Of a stretch of DNA of 64,000 nt, positions 8,999 to 16,603 are shown piece after piece. The position numbers were made by a program, and so were the translations under genes. The stretch's first letter is position 1. Each line of letters starts with the position of its first letter. Location: contig NC_012483.1 in assembly GCF_000022565.1 (NCBI RefSeq), positions 3,658,001 to 3,722,000 on the forward strand. Direction: 5' to 3'. Source of the stretch: Acidobacterium capsulatum ATCC 51196. Lineage in GTDB: Bacteria > Acidobacteriota > Terriglobia > Terriglobales > Acidobacteriaceae. The notes under the pieces are model-generated. The model did no database searches and was not told where the DNA came from. It was given only the letters and a program-made list of their open reading frames with translations.

Positions 8999-9772
8999 AT
9001 GAAAAACCGAAAGAAATGGATCATTGGCGCGGCGGCACTGCTGCTCACAGCCACCCCGAGCTTTGCACTCTTCGGTCTCGGCGACATCGTCTTTGACCCG
9101 ACGAGCTACGGGAACCTTGTCTCGCAGCTCACCACGATGGAAACGCAGTACAGGATGCTCAAGAACAACATCGAGCACTTCTCCTTTAAGCAGCAGTGGG
9201 AGACCGCCTTCAGCGCCATGAAGCAGGCCAATGTCCGCGACCTGTTCGGCGAGACGAACGGTATGACGACTGCCTTGAACACAAACTCGCCGGCAGCCTC
9301 GTCCACGGCGTGGACGGCGGCCACCGTTCCCGTCAACGGCACGACGACCACCTATCTTGCTGGCGAGACACCGGGGAGTGCGCAGCTCTCCGAACTTGCC
9401 ATGATCGAAGCATCCGATTCCGTCTCGCCCGACTGCCTGACCGCCATCGGCCAGTACCGGGCCGCGCGAGCCCAGAACACGGCGGCCAACAACAGTCTTG
9501 CCTCAGAGCAGCTTGACGGCAGCACAGCGACCAACAGCGAAGTGGAACAGCTCAATCTGCTGAACGCCGCTCAGGCCCAGAAGATGTCCGAGATGCAGTC
9601 CCAGGGGGTCCTGCAAGCCTGCCTCGCATCGGAGATGGCCGTTGGCAACATGCAGCAGCGCAACGCCGCGGCGCTTGACCTCAACACCGCCGCCTACGTC
9701 GCCCAGCAGCGCGCGGCGGACGATACCAGCGCCGCAAATGAAAGCAACACCTGGGACAGCTACCTTCCCTAG
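8999..9772 (+). CDS. trbJ: TrbJ/VirB5-like secreted T4SS protein
   Basis: A 257-residue protein with a clear signal peptide (MKNRKKWIIGAAALLLTATPSFA) followed by FGLGDIVFDPTSYGNLV, the typical N-terminus of mature TrbJ/VirB5 proteins. The rest is mostly helical and Ala/Gln-rich, as in VirB5 minor pilins that sit at the pilus tip. It ends with SAANESNTWDSYLP, and the next gene ends with a closely similar tail. Both proteins probably share a binding partner or a common origin. It is placed between virB10 and the TrbK-position gene, as in IncP trb operons. Confidence 0.82.
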   Translation: MKNRKKWIIGAAALLLTATPSFALFGLGDIVFDPTSYGNLVSQLTTMETQYRMLKNNIEHFSFKQQWETAFSAMKQANVRDLFGETNGMTTALNTNSPAASSTAWTAATVPVNGTTTTYLAGETPGSAQLSELAMIEASDSVSPDCLTAIGQYRAARAQNTAANNSLASEQLDGSTATNSEVEQLNLLNAAQAQKMSEMQSQGVLQACLASEMAVGNMQQRNAAALDLNTAAYVAQQRAADDTSAANESNTWDSYLP

Positions 9773-9784
9773 ACAGGAGTCGTG

Positions 9785-10006
9785 ATGCTCAAAGCGCTCA
9801 ATACGAAGATACTGCTCACCATTCTCGAAGTGCTCCTGGCAATCGCCGGTGCGGTAGCATACCACCGCCATGAGGCCGCGAAGGCGGCACAGCTACGCGA
9901 GCAGCAGCAATATCAGCAATTGCGGCAGCAGGTGGAGAGGGACAAGAAGAAGCACAACTCCAGTGCGGCTAACGAGGGCAAAACCTGGCAGAAGTATCTG
10001 CCTTGA
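9785..10006 (+). CDS. Small membrane-anchored coiled-coil protein in the TrbK position
   Basis: A 73-residue protein starting at ATG 9785 behind CAGGAG; a GTG directly before it is possible. An N-terminal hydrophobic helix (KILLTILEVLLAIAGAVAY) is followed by a charged Gln/Lys-rich coiled coil (about 28-58) and the tail SSAANEGKTWQKYLP, which resembles the end of the preceding TrbJ-like protein. In IncP plasmids the gene between trbJ and trbL encodes TrbK, the entry-exclusion protein. This product sits in that place, but it lacks cysteine and so has no lipobox. An exclusion or assembly role is inference only. Confidence 0.65.
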   Translation: MLKALNTKILLTILEVLLAIAGAVAYHRHEAAKAAQLREQQQYQQLRQQVERDKKKHNSSAANEGKTWQKYLP

Positions 10007-10020
10007 GGTGAGGTTGCGAG

Positions 10021-10941
10021 ATGGTTCCGACGACACTGCTGGCACAGGCGCTACCGACCACGAGTTCCGGCGTGGACTGGCTGTACCAGTTCACTAACAA
10101 TCTGACCAACCTCACCACGCAGAATGGCGGTGCGCTCACACAGTTCGGTTTGACCGAGTTGAGCGCCATCGCCCTTTTCACGCTCATCAGCATGGTCATC
10201 AACTGGAACACTTCGGGCATGACCCTGCGTTTTCATACGCATCCAGTCCGGGCCGGCGATCTGACGAACTTTATGCTCCGGCTGATACTTTGCTCTCTTC
10301 TGCTGAATTACTGGGTCAACCCGCTTCCGGGCGCAAGCTTTGGCATCAATCACTTCTTCAGCTACATCGCGCAGGCGATGGTGGCCGTCTTCGATCAGAA
10401 TTCGCTCAATCATCTGCTCGTGTTGCTGAAAACGGCAGGCGACAACACCCCCATGCCCTCGATTATGGCGCCTGTTGAGATCCTCTGCTATTTCGTGGTG
10501 CAGGGATTGCTTGGCATAGCTTCTGCCATTCTGTTCGTCATCAATTGCAGCGCCTTTATCCTCTACGGCGTGACGGCGCTCTTCGGGCCGGTATTCATTC
10601 CACTGCTCATGACTCGAACCTTCCGCGCCAAGTTCTTTCACTTCCTGGACGTGCTGGTCAGCTTCGCGATGATTCGCGCCGTGGCCGCCGCTTTCATCTT
10701 CGTGTGGGCCGGATTCATGAACACATTTCTTCAGCAGACCTTCAGCGGAAATTATTCCATTGCGATGTGGCTTGCGAACCTCATTCCCTGCATCATGGTG
10801 TTCATCGCCTTCATCGTGAACATGCTGTTCATTCCCAGCATGACGCAGGCGATTTTCGGCGGGGCTGCTGGGTTGACATCTGCTGCAGCAGGAGCAGCGG
10901 GCAGCGCAGCCGGATTGTTCTTAATGAAGTCGGGAGCGTAA
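10021..10941 (+). CDS. virB6: VirB6/TrbL-family polytopic membrane protein
   Basis: A 306-residue inner-membrane channel component of the T4SS. At least six hydrophobic segments are visible, including SAIALFTLISMVINW, MLRLILCSLLLNYWV, ILCYFVVQGLLGIASAILFV, GVTALFGPVFIPLLM and IPCIMVFIAFIVNMLFI. The glycine/alanine-rich C-terminus resembles TrbL/VirB6. The conserved GPVFIPLLM-type segment with a nearby FFHFLDVLVSFAMIRAVAAAF block is typical of the family. It is preceded by GAGG and followed directly by a small overlapping gene chain leading to virB8. Confidence 0.88.
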   Translation: MVPTTLLAQALPTTSSGVDWLYQFTNNLTNLTTQNGGALTQFGLTELSAIALFTLISMVINWNTSGMTLRFHTHPVRAGDLTNFMLRLILCSLLLNYWVNPLPGASFGINHFFSYIAQAMVAVFDQNSLNHLLVLLKTAGDNTPMPSIMAPVEILCYFVVQGLLGIASAILFVINCSAFILYGVTALFGPVFIPLLMTRTFRAKFFHFLDVLVSFAMIRAVAAAFIFVWAGFMNTFLQQTFSGNYSIAMWLANLIPCIMVFIAFIVNMLFIPSMTQAIFGGAAGLTSAAAGAAGSAAGLFLMKSGA

Positions 10942-10943
10942 CC

Positions 10944-11141
10944 ATGTGGAACATCTTACTTGCGTTCTTCTTTGGCAGTGCGGTTTCTAGTAGCCGCACA
11001 GGTCGCCGCCTTCTGAGGCCATTTCTGATTCTCTTAGGGCTTGGCGTCATAGCCGCAGGTTTGGTCTACACCTACGTGGTGTATAGGGCCGTCACCGAAA
11101 GGAGTCAGACTCTCCATGTCCACGCACACAGCACTCGTTGA
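10944..11141 (+). CDS. Small single-span membrane protein between virB6 and virB8
   Basis: A 65-residue reading frame starting at ATG 10944, two bases after the virB6 stop, and ending 26 nt inside virB8. The product has a hydrophobic N-terminus (MWNILLAFFFGSAV), a basic stretch (SSSRTGRRLLRP), a strong transmembrane helix (FLILLGLGVIAAGLVYTYVVY) and a polar tail. I do not recognise the family. Tight packing in the operon supports it being real. A small T4SS accessory such as a VirB7-like or assembly protein is possible but unproven; there is no lipobox cysteine. Confidence 0.6.
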   Translation: MWNILLAFFFGSAVSSSRTGRRLLRPFLILLGLGVIAAGLVYTYVVYRAVTERSQTLHVHAHSTR

Positions 11142-11901
11142 ACAATCCCTGACTCCAGCGCAAGCGCTTCTGACCGACCAGGTCGGCAACGAGGTCTACG
11201 CCTCGCATTACGCGGAACGGAAAGCCTATCGCCTCATCCTCGGCTGCGGAACAGTGCTGCTGTGCAGTTCCATGTGGCTCAACTTCTCGCTTGCCACCCG
11301 CCCGGTCGTCGATCGCTACATCCGCATCAATGCGATGGGACGTGCCCAGGCCATCCAGTATAGTGACCTCGACTTCACGCCGCGCGATGGGGAGGTGCGG
11401 ACGTATCTCACCGACTGGGCCAACTACCGCTATACGATCCACCCTGACACCATCGCGACGAAGTATCCCCTGAACTATTACTTTCTGTCGCAATCGTTGG
11501 CCTCGCGGCTCATGTCCGAAGACAACCGGAACCACCTTGTCTCGAAGGTCATGTCCGGGCAGATTGAGCAGAGCGATGTCGTGGTTCGGGATGTGACTAT
11601 TACGTCCATGTCCGTCGAGAAGGTGCAGGGCGAGAAGATGGCGCGTGGGACTGCGCTGGTGGCCCTCGACCGAATCTATTCTCCAGCCCACTCCCAACAT
11701 CCTCGCACCGAGCACTGGATGGTCAGCGTGACCTACTATCTGAACCCGGCCCAGGTCAGCCGGCAGGCTCAGGTATTCCCGCAGTTCGAGACCATCAATC
11801 CGCTGGGCCTTACGATCACGCAGTTCCACCAGAACGAAGTATCCGTTGATCCATTGGTGCCGGGCGCAAACGCCGCGCCGGCAGGAGGGACCACGCGATG
11901 A
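11116..11901 (+). CDS. virB8: VirB8/TrbF-family inner-membrane assembly protein
   Basis: A 261-residue bitopic protein with a cytoplasmic N-terminus of about 38 residues ending in HYAERKAYR, one transmembrane helix (LILGCGTVLLCSSMWLNFSLA) and a periplasmic VirB8/NTF2-like domain. It nucleates T4SS assembly with VirB9 and VirB10. Domain landmarks include VRTYLTDWANYRYTI, YYFLSQSLASRLM and a C-terminal strand WMVSVTYYLNPAQV with NPLGLTITQF near the end. It overlaps the preceding small gene by 26 nt. The operon is then interrupted by an antisense toxin-antitoxin pair before virB11. Confidence 0.85.
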   Translation: MSTHTALVEQSLTPAQALLTDQVGNEVYASHYAERKAYRLILGCGTVLLCSSMWLNFSLATRPVVDRYIRINAMGRAQAIQYSDLDFTPRDGEVRTYLTDWANYRYTIHPDTIATKYPLNYYFLSQSLASRLMSEDNRNHLVSKVMSGQIEQSDVVVRDVTITSMSVEKVQGEKMARGTALVALDRIYSPAHSQHPRTEHWMVSVTYYLNPAQVSRQAQVFPQFETINPLGLTITQFHQNEVSVDPLVPGANAAPAGGTTR

Positions 11902-12017
11902 GATTTCGGATCCTAATCCAGGCGCGTATGGCGTCCCCGACACGGACCTGCCGGTCGCGGTTGAAGGCCCGCTCTTACGCGACAGGATGTGTCTTGTGCG
12001 CGCCGTTCAAGGCGGCA

Positions 12018-12332
12018 CTATTCGGAGAGCACGAGTTCCACATCTTTATCCGGGAAGACAGCGCGAATTTCGATGTGCCCGCCAAGGGCGCTGACGTAGT
12101 TGCGCAGTGTGCCAAGTTTGACTTCGGAGCGTTTTTCGAGCCGGGAAACTTCGCTCTGCTCGATCTTCATGGCGAGCGCAAGTCTTCCCTGAGTCATCTT
12201 TCGGTCCTTACGCAGTTCATCGAGCGTCATGCGTTTGAGAATGGCGTTGGCACGCTTTCTGGCGCGGGCACGGCTGGCTTTGGTCATCAGCTCGTCCGCG
12301 ATGCTGTCATAGGAGAGGGTTTTGTTCGCCAT
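12018..12332 (-). CDS. XRE-family antitoxin of a RelE-type toxin-antitoxin system
   Basis: A 104-residue helix-turn-helix protein that should neutralise the adjacent toxin and repress the pair. The core LDELRKDRKMTQGRLALAMKIEQSEVSRLEKR (about residues 38-70) is a Cro/C1-type DNA-binding domain, followed by LGTLRNYVSALGG, typical of HigA/MqsA-like antitoxins. The start chosen is ATG 12332 behind AAGGA; a frame extending to 12347 is possible. It lies 42 nt downstream of the toxin gene (toxin first, antitoxin second, the higBA order). The pair is antisense to the virB operon. Confidence 0.85.
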   Translation of the reverse strand: MANKTLSYDSIADELMTKASRARARKRANAILKRMTLDELRKDRKMTQGRLALAMKIEQSEVSRLEKRSEVKLGTLRNYVSALGGHIEIRAVFPDKDVELVLSE

Positions 12333-12374
12333 AATGTCCTTTCTCACCTGCCGGATACAGAGGCAGGTCTGCGT

Positions 12375-12725
12375 TTACTTCTTCAGTTGCCGCAAATGTT
12401 CGCGGTAAAGTTCATCGGCCTGGCGGATGAGCTTCTCGTAAAACCCGCGCCGCCCATGTTTGTCGCCACCGATCAGCAGGATGGCGGCACGTTTGGGATC
12501 AAAGGCAAAGAATGCGCGAAGCGCAAGATGTTTGTCGTGCGCGGTGCGCAGTTCCTTCATATTCGGAAAGGCCGATCTCTTGACGGTATCGACATAAGGC
12601 CGGCCGAGCATCGGACCTCTTTCCTTGAGAAGGTTTACGGCTGTATCGAACGATTCCCGTTCTTCCCGAGAGAGGGTCTGCATCCATTCCCGAAACTCAG
12701 GCGTGGCGCGAATCTCGTAAGCCAT
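12375..12725 (-). CDS. RelE/HigB-type toxin
   Basis: A 116-residue RelE-superfamily mRNA interferase-like protein. Recognisable parts are FREWMQTLSREERESFDTAVNLLKERGPMLGRPYVDTVK in the N-terminal half, then NMKELRT, LALRAFFAFDPKRAAILLIGGDK and FYEKLIRQADELY, the usual phage-Gp49/HigB-like pattern. It is first in a two-gene operon with the XRE antitoxin. Such modules stabilise mobile elements. Its position between virB8 and virB11, reading against the transfer operon, suggests insertion after the operon was assembled. Confidence 0.87.
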   Translation of the reverse strand: MAYEIRATPEFREWMQTLSREERESFDTAVNLLKERGPMLGRPYVDTVKRSAFPNMKELRTAHDKHLALRAFFAFDPKRAAILLIGGDKHGRRGFYEKLIRQADELYREHLRQLKK

Positions 12726-12808
12726 ACAAGCAGTATGCGCTGTACATCATATTACATCAAGCTCATAATCTGTGTTGCGATAGGGCGAAACAATGGGGGG
12801 ATGGTTCA

Positions 12809-13777
12809 ATGAGTTACGAGCTGATTCTCCCGTTCTTTCCCGAGGAATTGCGCGCGCTGCTGCTTGATCCTTCGATCTCGGATCTCATGATCAACGGCAC
12901 CAGCGGCGTCTATGCCGACCGTGGCGGCAGAATCGAGGAGATTGCTCTGACGGCGCCCTACACAAACGACCGCCTGCAAGCTGCCATTGAGCGGGTCGCC
13001 AGGGTTCTCGGGCAGGACCTCACCAGCCAGAATCCCATCCTCAATACCCGCCTGCCGGACGGCTCCCGCGTGGCGGTCGTTGGGCCACCGTCGTCCATTC
13101 ATGGGACGACGCTGACCATCCGCAAATTCAACCGCTGGTATTCCTCCGACGAACTAGTGGCATCGGAAACGATGACGCAGGAGGTTCGAGATGCGGTCGT
13201 CGGGCTCATCCACGAGCGCAAGAACGGCATTATCAGTGGTGGTACAGGTTCGGGCAAGACGACCCTGATGAAGGCCCTGCTCGATCATGTTCCAGTCGAG
13301 GAACGGCTGATCGTCATCGAGCAGCCTGCAGAGTTGAAGATTGCTCACCCGAATGCCGTGCGCTGGGAGGCCGTCGATGCCATCCCTGGCCAGGTGGCCG
13401 TCACGACCAGCCAGCTCGTAGCTGCTGCTCTGCGCCACCGACCTGACCGCATCATCATGGGCGAGATACGCGACGAGTGCGGCTACGACCTGTTGCAGGC
13501 CATGAACACAGGCCACGGGGGGACGCTCTCGACCCTGCATGCCGACTCCGCGCTCGACGCTCTGGACCGGCTGGCCGACATGGCGCTGAGTGCCCGCATC
13601 AATCTCAATCAGGCGTTTGTGCGTTCGCAGACCGGCAAGGCTGTCGATTTCGTGCTGCATTGCGAACGCGATGCCGGGGGCCGCCGCCGGGTACGAGAGC
13701 TGATTACCGTTTCCGGCTACAGCCATCAGGACGGCTGCTTCCAGACGGAGGAGGTCTATCGTGCTTCCTGTACCTGA
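12809..13777 (+). CDS. virB11: VirB11/TrbB-family traffic ATPase
   Basis: Hexameric ATPase of 322 residues that switches the T4SS between pilus assembly and DNA export. An N-terminal domain (LRALLLDPSISDLMINGTSGVYADRGGR, about 13-45) precedes the RecA fold with Walker A GGTGSGKTT (about 144-152), the Asp-box region VIEQPAEL, Walker B-like IIMGEIR and the His box TGHGGTLSTLHA. Start ATG 12809 follows GGGGGATGG. It is separated from virB8 by the antisense toxin-antitoxin genes, so it may be transcribed from its own promoter at 12726-12808. Confidence 0.95.
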   Translation: MSYELILPFFPEELRALLLDPSISDLMINGTSGVYADRGGRIEEIALTAPYTNDRLQAAIERVARVLGQDLTSQNPILNTRLPDGSRVAVVGPPSSIHGTTLTIRKFNRWYSSDELVASETMTQEVRDAVVGLIHERKNGIISGGTGSGKTTLMKALLDHVPVEERLIVIEQPAELKIAHPNAVRWEAVDAIPGQVAVTTSQLVAAALRHRPDRIIMGEIRDECGYDLLQAMNTGHGGTLSTLHADSALDALDRLADMALSARINLNQAFVRSQTGKAVDFVLHCERDAGGRRRVRELITVSGYSHQDGCFQTEEVYRASCT

Positions 13778-14309
13778 CGAGCACACCCTGAGCTTCATCT
13801 TCTAACCCGAACCCGAGGTCACTTCGATGTCCGATCTTGCTGCCTTCACGGCTGCACAACCCAACTCGTCTCTGAATGCGCCCGGCGTGGCAATCCCCGC
13901 TCGCGGCAGACAGCGGTGTGGGTGCTCGACAAAGCCGCTTCCAGAGGCCGTTGCCGCACCATCGAAGGCGGCGGTCAGGGCGAATGGACATCGCCGGAAT
14001 CTTGGCAGTGACTTTGGCGCATGTGCGTGCCTTCCGCCTCGTATCCCGTCCTCTGCTCGGGATCACGCTTCGGGCCTTTCCTGCGCCCCATCACCCCATC
14101 GCGCCAAGACCGCGCGAACGGGGACCCCGATTCTGCGGCAGGCTCGCTCTTCTGCTTCCGCTGCGCGGCCCTCCGGGTTACGGTTTCCGTCTTCGACGGA
14201 CCCTCCGTAAATGCAGAGCTTCGGCCTTGGGAGCAGGGGCCACTCGCTCGCTTGCGCGAAGGGTGACCCGAGCAGGATACGGGAACTTCAACGAAACGGA
14301 GATCACACC
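13778..14309 (+). other. 532-bp gap after virB11, no confident gene
   Basis: A 127-codon plus-strand frame begins at 13827 behind GAGG, but its composition (Pro, Arg, Ser and Ala rich) and lack of any recognised pattern make it doubtful; other frames overlap it. Near 14187-14203 a TCCGTC-TTC-GACGGA stem-loop is visible. The region could carry a leader or promoter for ssb. I see no tRNA, known RNA or insertion sequence. Confidence 0.5.
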
Positions 14310-14681
14310 ATGTACCAGAACAAAGTCACCCTCATCGGATTCCTTGGCAGCGATGCCGAAGTTCGCACCAACAACGACCGCAGCCTCACCACTCTCTCAG
14401 TGGCAACCAAGTCCTCCTACAAGAAAAACGGCAAGTACATCGAGCACACCGAATGGCACCGCTGCGTTGTCTTCGGCAAGCTCGGAGAGTTCGCCGCCAC
14501 GCTCAAGAAGGGCGCGCATATCCAGGTCGAGGGCGAGTTGCGCAGCCGCAAGTATGACAGCAAGAAGACCAACTCGGAGCAGACCATCTGGGAGATCCGG
14601 GTGAACTCGATTCTGAAGCTCGACCGTGCCGCCAAAGCGGCTGCGGAAGACGAAGACTCGACCGAGGAAGAGGCCGCATAG
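14310..14681 (+). CDS. ssb: Single-stranded DNA-binding protein
   Basis: A 123-residue SSB with the OB fold beginning MYQNKVTLIGFLGSDAEVR, followed by TEWHRCVVFGKLGEF and VEGELRSRKY, all hallmark SSB segments. The acidic C-terminus (AAEDEDSTEEEAA) lacks the canonical DDDIPF-like tip, which is common in element-borne SSBs. Start ATG 14310 matches the family N-terminus; an upstream extension to 14211 does not. It opens the DNA-metabolism part of the element and probably protects transferred single strands. Confidence 0.93.
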   Translation: MYQNKVTLIGFLGSDAEVRTNNDRSLTTLSVATKSSYKKNGKYIEHTEWHRCVVFGKLGEFAATLKKGAHIQVEGELRSRKYDSKKTNSEQTIWEIRVNSILKLDRAAKAAAEDEDSTEEEAA

Positions 14682-14767
14682 GCCCCTTCCCTTCACCACA
14701 GCGGAAGCCGGGTGAAAAGCCCGGCTCTCCTGCTGCTATGGACCGCATGACCGCTGGGAGCTAAACC

Positions 14768-15715
14768 ATGAACCGCATCGCCCAAAGATTCCTCGCCCGT
14801 TGCTTTCAACCAGAAGAGACCATCGCGCTCCTCCTTCGCCGGGAAAATCCCCGCTCCGTAGCACAGCGCGTCGTGCGCCTGGAGACGGCTCTGGAACCTC
14901 GTTACCGGGCATGGCTCGCCTATGAGAACAGCACCGGAGCCAACGTCTACGTTGCTGCCAATCCGCTCCGCTCTGGCAGCAGAAAGCGCACGAAAGAGAA
15001 CATCGCTTCCGTCCGCCATCTCTATTTAGACATCGATACCGATGGCGATGCCCGACTCGCTGCGCTCCGGGCATCGGACTTAGTACCGCCGCCGACCTCG
15101 ATTCTGTCCACGTCGCCGGGCAAGTACCAGGTTCTCTGGCGCGTCGAAGGTTTCGACTTCGAGCGGCAGGAACAGATGCTCAAGCTACTCGCCATCGCCT
15201 TCGGCGGCGACCCTGCCTGCACAGACTGCAACCGGGTGCTCCGCATCCCTGGCTTCCTCAACCAGAAGTACAATCCCGCCCATCGCGTCACCGTCGAATA
15301 TCCCGACGATTCTGTCTGGACTCCCGGTGACTTCCGGCTGGAGATTGCGGCCACAGATACCACGGCTTATGCCCTCATGAACCATGGACGAAAGCCGCCG
15401 CGCAAACACAGCAATTCGGAAAGCGACTGGGCATGGGTTTCGAGCCAGCTTCGCCAGGGCAAGGACGCCGCGAAGCTGACACGAGAATTGGCTTCCCGGC
15501 GTTCAGACAAGCCCAACCCGCTTTATTACGCCCAGCGCACCGTCGATGTCGCTTCCGCTCATCTTTGGCTGCTTGAAGGCATCCGCATCGACGACGTAAT
15601 CACCATGCTCGAATGCCGGCGCCGCTTCGATCTTCCCATCGCACTTTGCTCCGCTCGTGCGCGCGAAATTGCTGCCACAGCAGAACGCATGATTGCCCGC
15701 AGAAAGATCGCCTGA
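14768..15715 (+). CDS. RepB-like DNA primase domain protein
   Basis: A 315-residue protein of the RepB/archaeo-eukaryotic primase-like group found on plasmids and ICEs. The block RHLYLDIDTDGDARLAAL (about residue 78-95) supplies the metal-binding DxD motif, followed by PPPTSILSTSPGKYQVLWRV and GDPACTDCNRVLRIPGFLNQKY, which match the RepB_primase profile. A basic C-terminal helical region follows. It probably primes complementary-strand synthesis after conjugative transfer or during element replication. Start ATG 14768 follows GGGAGC. It lies in line with ssb and the mobilisation genes. Confidence 0.8.
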   Translation: MNRIAQRFLARCFQPEETIALLLRRENPRSVAQRVVRLETALEPRYRAWLAYENSTGANVYVAANPLRSGSRKRTKENIASVRHLYLDIDTDGDARLAALRASDLVPPPTSILSTSPGKYQVLWRVEGFDFERQEQMLKLLAIAFGGDPACTDCNRVLRIPGFLNQKYNPAHRVTVEYPDDSVWTPGDFRLEIAATDTTAYALMNHGRKPPRKHSNSESDWAWVSSQLRQGKDAAKLTRELASRRSDKPNPLYYAQRTVDVASAHLWLLEGIRIDDVITMLECRRRFDLPIALCSARAREIAATAERMIARRKIA

Positions 15716-15739
15716 TTTCCACCCTGAAAAGAGTCTCCA

Positions 15740-16066
15740 ATGCCTCTACTTGAAGTTGTCCAAACCCGTCACATCAATGCCTATATTCGACTGCTCGACA
15801 CGACTGCTACACAGGTCGATCAGTATGCCGCCTTCATCAAGGCATCGGCAGACGATGTGGTCGAGCAAGCGCTCGCCTATGTCTTCTCGAAAGACAGGGA
15901 CTTTCAGGAGTTCCTGAAGTCTGATGAAGCACAGCGAATCACTCCGACATTGCGCGTCCGTCGAGCACAAGGAACAGACCCCGTTGAGCGGCCTCGGAAG
16001 AAGCCGGCGAACGGTGCTGCCAACGGCAGCACTTCGGCAGCTTCCGTGGCGGGATCAAGGGCATGA
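15740..16066 (+). CDS. Hypothetical protein, small, helical
   Basis: A 108-residue product I do not recognise. The first 70 residues look helical (LEVVQTRHINAYIRLLDTTATQVDQYAAFIKASADDVVEQALAYVF in short blocks), and the C-terminus is low-complexity and basic (RPRKKPANGAANGSTSAASVAGSRA). It starts 24 nt after the primase stop, so it is probably co-transcribed with it, and ends just before the palindrome-rich oriT candidate. The position suggests an element maintenance or transfer accessory role, but no function can be assigned. Confidence 0.6.
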   Translation: MPLLEVVQTRHINAYIRLLDTTATQVDQYAAFIKASADDVVEQALAYVFSKDRDFQEFLKSDEAQRITPTLRVRRAQGTDPVERPRKKPANGAANGSTSAASVAGSRA

Positions 16067-16150
16067 TCCGCCCTCCAGAGTGGTGGCAGTGCCACAACGG
16101 TGCTTCGCACCGGATGTACGTTGACACTCCACCCCTTACAGGTTCGTGTA

Positions 16151-16219
16151 GGTATACCAACGTAAACCTCAACAAACTACAGGAAATCCGCTAAAGCCGG
16201 TATACCCAGGTATACCGGC
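16151..16219 (+). promoter_or_regulatory. Palindrome-rich oriT / operator candidate upstream of the TrwA-like gene
   Basis: GGTATACC occurs at 16151-16158. An exact 11-bp inverted repeat, GCCGGTATACC at 16196-16206 and GGTATACCGGC at 16209-16219 with a 2-bp spacer, lies 14 bp before the ribbon-helix-helix-like gene. In R388-type systems oriT lies directly before trwA-trwB-trwC, the same gene order as here. The sites could be the operator of the small DNA-binding protein, the relaxosome assembly site, or both. The nick site itself is not identifiable by eye. Confidence 0.6.
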
Positions 16220-16233
16220 TCGGAGCTAACAAA

Positions 16234-16599
16234 ATGGCGCTCCTCACTTCACTAGACGACACCAAGAAGACGACGAGCAAAACCGTCTTCCGCAACACGA
16301 CGCGCTGCCTCAAGTTGACAGAGGAGGAAGCGCGATTGCTTGATGACGTCGCCACGGCAAAGGGCCTCGCGCGTAGTGAATGGATGCGCGATGTGATTCT
16401 TCGTGAGCTGCGTTCGGAGCCTGCCTCCGATCCTTCTCTGGCGGAGATTCTTGGTGTGCGTCTGCTCCTGGTCAACGTCCTGCGACCGCTGGCCGCAGGA
16501 CAGAGCATGTCGATTGAAGCCTTCGACAAGCTGCTTGACCAGATCAGCAACCTGAAACACGAGTTGGCCGGAAAACTCCTGGCCGAAGGAAGGAGATAA
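16234..16599 (+). CDS. TrwA/MobC-like relaxosome accessory DNA-binding protein
   Basis: A 121-residue protein with a ribbon-helix-helix-like N-terminal region: NTTRCLKLTEEEARLLDDVATAKGLARSEWMRDVILREL in outline, with a strand, two helices and a SEWMRD turn typical of plasmid mobilisation proteins. The C-terminal half is helical (LLLVNVLRPL, FDKLLDQISNLKHELAGKLL) and may mediate oligomerisation. It is followed after 4 nt by the coupling protein and then the relaxase, mirroring TrwA-TrwB-TrwC. The palindromes just upstream are the likely binding sites. Confidence 0.75.
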   Translation: MALLTSLDDTKKTTSKTVFRNTTRCLKLTEEEARLLDDVATAKGLARSEWMRDVILRELRSEPASDPSLAEILGVRLLLVNVLRPLAAGQSMSIEAFDKLLDQISNLKHELAGKLLAEGRR

Positions 16600-16603
16600 G
16601 GCA

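Noticed and set aside
11898-12812. Plus-strand frame of 304 codons between virB8 and virB11
   Set aside because: It runs antisense through the well-supported toxin-antitoxin pair and has no recognisable pattern.
13827-14210. Plus-strand frame of 127 codons after virB11
   Set aside because: A ribosome binding site is present, but the composition is biased and no family pattern is visible; kept only as a note in the gap entry.
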